DNA of 64,000 nt from Saccoglossus kowalevskii (Eukaryota > Hemichordata > Enteropneusta > Harrimaniidae): NCBI RefSeq assembly GCF_000003605.2, contig NW_003130358.1, positions 189,176 to 253,175 of the forward strand, read 5' to 3'. Below are positions 57,119-64,000 of this stretch, piece by piece. The translations under genes were made by a program, and so were the position numbers. The notes under the pieces are model-generated. The model was not told where the DNA came from. It was given only the letters and a program-made list of their open reading frames with translations, and made no database searches. Numbering within the stretch: the stretch's first letter is position 1; each line of letters starts with the position of its first letter.

Positions 57119-59056
57119 AAGACCAAAAATCAAGACACAACAATATCCGGAAAAAATTGGATTGATCATTTTTCAAAACTCTATAATAAAACAAACATTA
57201 AAAATCATGAGTTACAAAATAATCTTATAGAAAAAGAAATGCGACAAATTTCCAACCAATATCTAAACTCAAATATCACATACAAAGAAATTCTTAGCGC
57301 TGTTAGCAAACTAAAAAACAATAAATCAGCTGCTGATGACAGCATTGCCAATGAAATGTTGAAAACCAAAAATAAGTTAATGATAAGATGTTTACAGAAA
57401 CTTTTCAACTGTATTCTAGATAGTGGAAAATTTCCTGCAACCTGGAAATCTANNNNNNNNNNNNNNNNNNNNNNNNNNNNNNNNNNNNNNNNNNNNNNNN
57501 NNNNNNNNNNNNNNNNNNNNNNNNNNNNNNNNNNNNNNNNNNNNNNNNNNNNNNNNNNNNNNNNNNNNNNNNNNNNNNNNNNNNNNNNNNNNNNNNNNNN
57601 NNNNNNNNNNNNNNNNNNNNNNNNNNNNNNNNNNNNNNNNNNNNNNNNNNNNNNNNNNNNNNNNNNNNNNNNNNNNNNNNNNNNNNNNNNNNNNNNNNNN
57701 NNNNNNNNNNNNNNNNNNNNNNNNNNNNNNNNNNNNNNNNNNNNNNNNNNNNNNNNNNNNNNNNNNNNNNNNNNNNNNNNNNNNNNNNNNNNNNNNNNNN
57801 NNNNNNNNNNNNNNNNNNNNNNNNNNNNNNNNNNNNNNNNNNNNNNNNNNNNNNNNNNNNNNNNNNNNNNNNNNNNNNNNNNNNNNNNNNNNNNNNNNNN
57901 NNNNNNNNNNNNNNNNNNNNNNNNNNNNNNNNNNNNNNNNNNNNNNNNNNNNNNNNNNNNNNNNNNNNNNNNNNNNNNNNNNNNNNNNNNNNNNNNNNNN
58001 NNNNNNNNNNNNNNNNNNNNNNNNNNNNNNNNNNNNNNNNNNNNNNNNNNNNNNNNNNNNNNNNNNNNNNNNNNNNNNNNNNNNNNNNNNNNNNNNNNNN
58101 NNNNNNNNNNNNNNNNNNNNNNNNNNNNNNNNNNNNNNNNNNNNNNNNNNNNNNNNNNNNNNNNNNNNNNNNNNNNNNNNNNNNNNNNNNNNNNNNNNNN
58201 NNNNNNNNNNNNNNNNNNNNNNNNNNNNNNNNNNNNNNNNNNNNNNNNNNNNNNNNNNNNNNNNNNNNNTAATACTGCCATAGACTATATAGTCTGCCAG
58301 ATAATCACATTTTAAAATTAGCCCTGGATGAAATGATAAAAATTAATTCAAACTGGGTAAGGACTATTAATGCTACACTGGGACATGATCTAATTAAAAT
58401 AAAAAATGATCACAATATGGAAAATTGGAATCAAATACTAAAAAATGTAAAACTCAGACTATCTGAGTTTTATATTCAAAGATGGAGAGAAAAACTAAAT
58501 TTCAGTGAAACCAATGAAAATAGGGGAACAAAACTGAGAACATACAAACTATTCAAAGTAAGCTATAATATGGAAAATTATTTGCAAAACATTTCAAATT
58601 TCAGCCTCAGGAAAATGCTTTCAAAATTCCGTCTGAGTGACCACAACTTAGAAATAGAATTAGGTAGAAGAACAAAGCCCAAAATAGAATTAGAAAATAG
58701 ACACTGTAATAAATGTAACACTAAAGCATTACGAGATGAAAAACATTTCCTGCTATTTTGTACTGGCTATATAGAACAAAGAAAAAAACTGTTTGATGAG
58801 TGTTCAATAAATATTTACACAATGGATGTGAATTCCATATTTAAAAAGATTATGGAGAATAATATAGCTTTAGCAAAATACTTAAAGAGCACAATTTTTA
58901 AAATCACAGAAAGTAATTAATTTTTTATTTTTTTATTTTACTAACATTTTATTTTTATCTCTTATGTATTATATGTATTTATGTTCCTTACCATACAAAA
59001 ACCCTCTGAAGGTTTTTTAGTAGTGTAATAAAGTTATTATTATTATTATTATTATA
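57119..59056 (+). mobile_element. LINE (CR1/jockey-like), 5'-truncated, with assembly gap in the middle
   Basis: Left of the gap the frame gives SGKNWIDHFSKLYNKTN and then YKEILSAVSKLKNNKSAADD, with LFNCILDSGKFPATWKS, the first blocks of a LINE reverse transcriptase. Right of the gap, 58333-58920 encodes the C terminus, including LRKMLSKFRLSDHNLEIELG and HCNKCNTKALRDEKHFLLFC, ending in TAA. The 3' end is a (TTA)n tail at 59036-59056 after AATAAAG. Coding parts that can be read are long and open, so this may be a fairly young copy. The catalytic YxDD box would be in the gap. Confidence 0.8.
57453..58269. other. Assembly gap (817 N)
   Basis: Unknown bases inside the LINE. Apparent long open frames across it on both strands are artefacts. 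Confidence 1.
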
Positions 59057-60016
59057 TCCCCGGCCCGATAAAGTGACTGATTACACCAAAGCTTGCCAAA
59101 TCCGTAAACTAAATACTAGTACTGTAGTAATTTCAATACCTTTTTGGGTGAATGAAGCAAACATTAACAAACTTGAAGAAGGAACATTTTCAATAACCGG
59201 TGCTTCCATGTTGTAATATTAAAACAACTTTTGTATGATCATTTTAAAACGAATGAAACGGTACCGATCTTAGGATATCATTTAGATTTTCTGTTGACAC
59301 GAAGCTGGTCTGGAAAGTACATTCAGTACTGTACTTTCAAATATTGTGACCCAATTCCCATACAGCTCAAACTTGCACATTTCGAGTATCTTGGTTATCT
59401 ATTTTAACAACGTCACATATATTCTTAGCCTAATTTAGTCTCGCATTTTCGTTATTTGTGGCCCCATTTCTGCAAAACTTTTAGACTTTCGATCAATTTT
59501 GTCACTATTTGTGTATATACAGTGCGACAAAAAAAATATTTGTGATATTCAACTACACACAACGACGAATGAAATAATGCGTCAGTGTGTTTCTGGGTAA
59601 AAAGAAATTTGTCAACAAGGACAATTGTGAGGTCTGTTCCCGTTCTCCGCTCCACATTTGCATGCCTTATTCACCCCAGGGTAGTCATATTGAAATTCAA
59701 AGTATAATGTTCCGCAATGTTGGGGCTTGACCATTAGAAACTTGGGAGGGGGTGTAGAAAAACTTACTATCTGAATTAATTTTAAGCACCAATATTATCA
59801 GAATGTTGCAGGGAAAATATGTTTTTACTTTCATGTTTCTTTTACAATTTTCTTGTATTTTATGAGACTCAATTACGGTATGTAGAACCACGGTTCTAGC
59901 AACCATTGTAGAACGAACGAAATTGTTGATTTCTTTATTTAACATCAACACTGAAGGAGCTACCACCAAAGTGTTGCCTTCAAGTACTAGTAGTTCAAAC
60001 GCACGTCGAAATGTAA

Positions 60017-60740
60017 TGTATTTTTTTTTATATTAGACGCATAAAATCCTTAGGAAAGGATAAAAGGGGTCTTACAGAAAGAAATTAAAACAAACTACAA
60101 TCTAAAAAATAAAACAAAAAATAAAAAACTTTTCTAAAAAAATAAAACAAATCAAAAACAATAAAGACAATTTGCAGCCAATGGTGAATACAGAATATAG
60201 AATGAACACAAAATGTAGCCCAATACACTGATAGTTGTTGCTGTTTTGTTCCATAGCTGTTGTTTAGGAAGACTGCTAAGGCTGGTGCTAGAGTATGGTT
60301 TGCCATAATCAAAATGAATTTATTCTGACTATTTTCTTTATCAAAATTTGGAACTTTATTTTGTGCAGTCAGGAATAATTTGTCCCTATGGTGACTGTAA
60401 GCTGGACATTTTATTACAAAATGTTGCTCATCCTCAATTATATTTTGGCTGCACATATCACATGTTCTTTTATCCAGCGGCACATTATTATGTCTGCCTT
60501 TCTCAATTTTAAGGTCATGGTTGCTTGTCCTGATTTTTGCAATTAACCTTCTAAGACCATGGTTCTGCATATTAATAAGGTAATTTTCAATTTTTAAATC
60601 TTGTTTGAAAAGTCTGTATGTTCTTAGTTTGTTTTTAGCCAAGGTTTGTTTTCTATTATCATTATGCATGTCTAAGATCCATTGGTTCTCAAATGATTTG
60701 TTTATTTTTTTTATGAATAAAGTCTAAATTTTTCTTAATT
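60017..60740 (-). mobile_element. LINE 3'-end fragment (5'-truncated), family L-b copy 2
   Basis: The minus strand reads NKLRTYRLFKQDLKIENYLI, GLRRLIAKIRTSNHDLKIEK, TCDMCSQNIIEDEQHFVIKC and KVPNFDKENSQNKFILIMAN. It shares its 3' part almost exactly with 55815-56250 in the opposite direction, with an A-rich tail. Same C-terminal zinc-knuckle type as the LINE at 57-59 kb, but a distinct family. Confidence 0.8.
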
Positions 60741-60949
60741 ATTTTTTCACTTGAGTTTACAATGGTGACAACATCTATATCTTGCATGAGGGTAAACCAT
60801 TTACTTGGGTTACTTATTTACTTGGTTAATGAGTTGGATTGAATGAATGCAGTTTTGGAAATTCTCAAAGTGTAAGCCCAAATGATGTATAATCAGTGGA
60901 TAAATTCGAGATAACTTTCATGCATTTTGAAAATGCAAGACTTGTCAAT

Positions 60950-61261
60950 CCTCGGGGGCGGACATCCGTCATTTTCTACCGCCTGGCAACCCTCGCGGTG
61001 AAAACAAAGACCAGAAACTCGCAGAAAACGGTACTTTGCGATGGTTGATGAGAGTCCCCTGAACAGTGTAACAAGATTAGCCCTACGTGTGTAACATATA
61101 TGAATTTGGTTGTTCAGGATTACTTCAAAGTTGAGTTTGTGTTGTTTTCTCCGGCTCCACCGGCGTTCCACAGCAGCGCGCACAAAGCCCATAGAAATAC
61201 GTGGTACAGTGGTGCGCGTCTTAGCAACGTAGAACGTCCGTGACGTAGCTCGGCCCCGAGG
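60950..61261. mobile_element. CCTCGGGG-ended short element (MITE-like)
   Basis: 312 bp with inverted ends ATCCTCGGGG and internal GC-rich blocks; a partial copy lies at 45.23-45.41 kb. Open frames of up to 142 residues on the minus strand differ between copies and look incidental. Target duplication not clear. Confidence 0.55.
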
Positions 61262-61532
61262 ATACCAAACCGTAAAAAGACAACCCCGAAAACTATGCTT
61301 CTTTCTCTCAAATTGCATCATTTATAGTTGCTAAAAAATAAGTTGCACAAATTCCAAACTGTCTAATCATTAGTACCTTATTTGTACATGCTTTTAAATA
61401 CGTGTAGTAGTGGTCTTCTAGTTCCGGAAATTATATATACCAGTATATATATATATTTAATGAATTCAACAGACCCCCCCCCCCCCCAACAGTAAGTTAG
61501 AATGCAATTTCAATAAATTTCAAATTTTTTTT

Positions 61533-61616
61533 AATGGCAATACCCAGGAACAGAACCCCGTTTTTAGATCAGCATAGTTGTGTGGTGGTCACTCTTAAAT
61601 GTGCTAGACTGCCATT
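61533..61616 (-). repeat. tRNA-like relic of class II length
   Basis: On the minus strand an 84-base unit starts AATGGCA and ends TGCCATT, forming a perfect 7-bp acceptor-type stem. GGTTCTGTTCC fits the tRNA B box at 9 of 11 positions, and TAGCACATTTA is a weak A box. D and anticodon stems are not convincing, so this is a decayed tRNA copy or a tRNA-derived SINE head, not a functional tRNA. Confidence 0.35.
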
Positions 61617-61769
61617 GAAAAATAAATGCGTGCACCAGTCTATTGCAAACCGCACATTAAGTATTTGAAAGAATTGCTGCCATACAACTTAAACATTACT
61701 TAATCAACAACCTCTCCTCTCCAAGGCTTATCACTGTTTACTGAAACTGATGACACTATACTTACGGTA

Positions 61770-62050
61770 ATGTTACTCCATTCCTGCATCAACTTCGTTG
61801 GGTGCCAGTTCACAAACTTTAAATACAAAACACTAATGCTAACATTTAACGCCTATAACAATCTTACCGCTGCTTATATTACTGAACTCTTAATCATCTC
61901 GAGATCATCAACTTCACTCTTCTAAACCGAGGGCCCTGTTCAAAAGTATTGCTCTCACACGACATCCATTTTCAAGTCACAACTGAAAACTCATCTTTTT
62001 CGTAGAGACATTACTTGATTTTTTTCTTCCTTGCTTGAATTTGAATAAAA
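61770..62050 (+). mobile_element. Degenerate LINE 3' end (L2/CR1-like)
   Basis: Frames give LHQLRWVPVHKL, KTLMLTFNAYNNLTAAYITE and IFKSQLKTHLFRRDI, matching the common LHWLPVRxRIxFKxLxLxFKALxGxAPxYL...FKSxLKTHLFR pattern at the end of L2/CR1-type reverse-transcriptase proteins. Several frame breaks; old. Confidence 0.65.
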
Positions 62051-63906
62051 TATTATTCTTATTATAGTCTATTTTATTTTATTCTATTCCAAGCCAGAAA
62101 GTTGTGTCTTAGGTTCTCTATTACATAATACTGTGCAAGAGTGTGTGAAGCTTTCAGTAAACTTTTAGTTCCATACATCCAAGGATAAGACTCAGTTATG
62201 ATTCAGTGACAGTTTAATAAAAAACAGAGCAAAAAAAGCAGAGATTCAACTAGTATGCTGAACAGAGACAGAGACAAATTGTGTAGACAAAAACAAATAT
62301 TTATTACCAATAGTACTGCTGTGCAGTGCAGGAGGAGCACTCCAGTTCCATACATGTACACAATTCCTTCACTAATGCCAGCTATAGCAATCCCTACATG
62401 TAGCACCCTCACTTACCAGAATGCCTTAACTTACAATACAACATTTGAAATATCATAATTCTTAAGTGACAATACTCAAAATCTGATAACTAAATCAATA
62501 TTCTTTTTCTTGCAAGCACAAACAAAAAAATGTGCATATAGCTATATAAAATTATAACCTTACTGCTGTCACATGATTAACATTTTAAAAAAATGTCATC
62601 AGCATCTAATAAAGAAACACTTTTTCTGACGAAGTAGGATTATATTGATTCCATTATTACACTCATTATTGGCTAACAATTCAGAAATCAATTGTCACTA
62701 ACCCCTATGCATACCTGACATCAGTTTTATGAACTTATTTACGAGAGAGAAATATTCAGGCCACATTCACTAGTGGATAAGATTGTTAGTCCTAGTTAGT
62801 ATTATAGCAGACACATTATTTCATGATTGCCATAGCAACTGTTACATACGCATGATTCAAATTTCACCAAATTTTAAAATTCACTTGTTTAATGATTATA
62901 GTAAATGTTGAAAATAGTGAAATGTGCAAAACCCATACATACGGTAATAGTACTTACTATCTATAAAATCACTTTTTTTTGCTTAAAATTTAGATATACA
63001 TTTATATTGATCTTTAACTAGTTCTTTTTTCAATAAATATTTAAATAAGCATTGCTAATCAAGTATTGTCATATACTTCATGTCATTGAGCAGAGTGCAA
63101 AGTCATTTCAAATTGTCAGATAGTGGCAAAAAAAATTTGCCTTCTTTAGTAAAATGCATGCTTGAATGAGATGAGAGAGAATCCAGGAATATTACTGATA
63201 TATATTGATTGGTAGAAATATGACAAATGCATTATATATGGTGGCTTCAGCAAATATGTTCCCACAAAATTAAAATAAGCTAAAGTTTGTTGCATACTTT
63301 TTTTAAAAAAAAAGTGCAACTTCGAGCCAAATTGCACTGTTTTGAAATGAGTTTCCCAGTACCATGTTTTCACACAAATATCAAGATTTATTTATTAAAA
63401 AATAATAAAAAGTTAAGTATTCATGAAGAAAGATCTGGTCTTGACAGATGTGTAGTGCATAATTTGCCATATACTCAAAACAATTGAATAATCGTTATTT
63501 ATATATTATATGACTTTTTAAGATAATTATTGTTTTGTTTCTTATGAACAGAATTGTAAATTGGTTCAGCTCATGTACCCCCCAAAATCATAATAGTTGT
63601 TTCACTGTTCAAAATGCCGTTTGTTTTTTTCAGATAGAAGTTTCTCAAAAATGTTCCCTGCACCACAAAAATAATGATTAGTACAGATAGGAGAAAAGGT
63701 AATTTCCAAATATTTAAAAGTCATGATATTATAAATTCTGAAAATTATTATACTGTGTATTAAGCAGCAACAGACAAAGTCACCTAAATGGTTAGTTCTA
63801 TAGCAAATTCACATTTTCTAAAACTTCTACGGCAATAGTTATATTTCAGTTTATTTTAGTCCCTGTAAGGAACGATATTCCAGTGAGCATGAAACGGTAA
63901 CCATGC

Positions 63907-64000
63907 CTACTCCATTTCAGCAATCAGATCATCACCTTGGACTGGAGAGCCTTTTTTGACATGGAGAGACTTGACGGTACCAGTGAACGGAGCACTGACC
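63907..64000 (-). CDS. PC: Pyruvate carboxylase, last coding segment (partial; continues beyond the window)
   Basis: Biotin-dependent mitochondrial enzyme converting pyruvate to oxaloacetate. The minus strand reads VSAPFTGTVKSLHVKKGSPV then QGDDLIAEME and TAG. This is the second half of the biotinyl (BCCP) domain; the human protein ends [20 protein letters not shown] followed by DDLILEIE. The biotinylated Met-Lys-Met lies a few residues upstream, outside the window. Other biotin carboxylases (propionyl-CoA carboxylase alpha) end similarly, but the GDDLI-x-E-x-E ending and KxxHV block fit pyruvate carboxylase best. Confidence 0.85.
   Translation of the reverse strand, partial: VSAPFTGTVKSLHVKKGSPVQGDDLIAEME

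Larger units (their letters stand above)
61262..63906. other. Intergenic DNA and probable 3' untranslated region of pyruvate carboxylase
   Basis: No coding exon recognised apart from a tRNA-like relic and an old LINE end. A 14-base C run lies at 61474-61487. The pyruvate carboxylase 3' untranslated region occupies an unknown length at the right end. Confidence 0.4.

Noticed and set aside
57205-58315. Long open frames spanning the gap on both strands
   Set aside because: They consist mostly of unknown bases; only 57239-57452 is readable coding sequence.

Overview
This is animal (metazoan) DNA: AT-rich, spliced genes with GT-AG introns, many transposon relics and minisatellites, and no bacterial gene layout. 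A GalNAc alpha-2,6-sialyltransferase of the ST6GALNAC1/2 type points to a deuterostome. Together with the AT-rich, repeat-rich intergenic DNA, a marine invertebrate such as a hemichordate or similar ambulacrarian seems most likely; the species is not determined.

Host genes. (1) A short 3'-terminal exon of an unidentified gene (minus strand, 10.6 kb). (2) A minus-strand OB-fold (RPA-like) gene at 13.6-15.5 kb, with possible 5' exons up to 17.0 kb; its middle exon is one base out of frame. (3) A complete eight-exon sialyltransferase gene on the plus strand, 35.3-41.6 kb, whose exons join in phase to 443 codons plus stop. (4) A complete five-exon DMAC2 (ATP5SL) gene on the minus strand, 55.2-46.4 kb, 259 codons, with one intron of about 5 kb filled by a transposon. 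(5) The last coding exon of pyruvate carboxylase, entering from the right edge on the minus strand. These genes have unrelated roles (mucin-type glycan sialylation, complex I assembly, anaplerosis), and I see no functional cluster.

Mobile DNA. Positions 1 to about 8.1 kb are a decayed Helentron (rolling-circle transposon with OTU, HUH Rep, PIF1 helicase and LINE-like endonuclease parts), split by a 1.7 kb insertion. A Penelope-like reverse transcriptase relic lies at 11.1-12.5 kb. Two old LTR-like copies lie at 17.3 and 25.3 kb. Two opposed copies of an unclassified transposon-like gene (nuclease-like motifs plus a cysteine-rich CXC tail) lie at 20.1-23.8 kb (plus) and 52.9-48.5 kb (minus). 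Several 5'-truncated LINE ends crowd 54-62 kb. Small terminal-inverted-repeat elements sit in the sialyltransferase introns (three with TTAA duplications, one hAT-like) and inside the minus CXC copy (one Harbinger-like).

Repeats and structure. A 31-bp minisatellite occupies 28.2-28.8 kb, a roughly 157-bp array 27.0-27.6 kb, and there are several two-copy tandem duplications. There is a 42-bp perfect palindrome at 56.7 kb, many poly-C/poly-G runs, and an 817-base assembly gap at 57.45-58.27 kb inside a LINE. The best candidate for something poorly described is the CXC/nuclease-like element pair.
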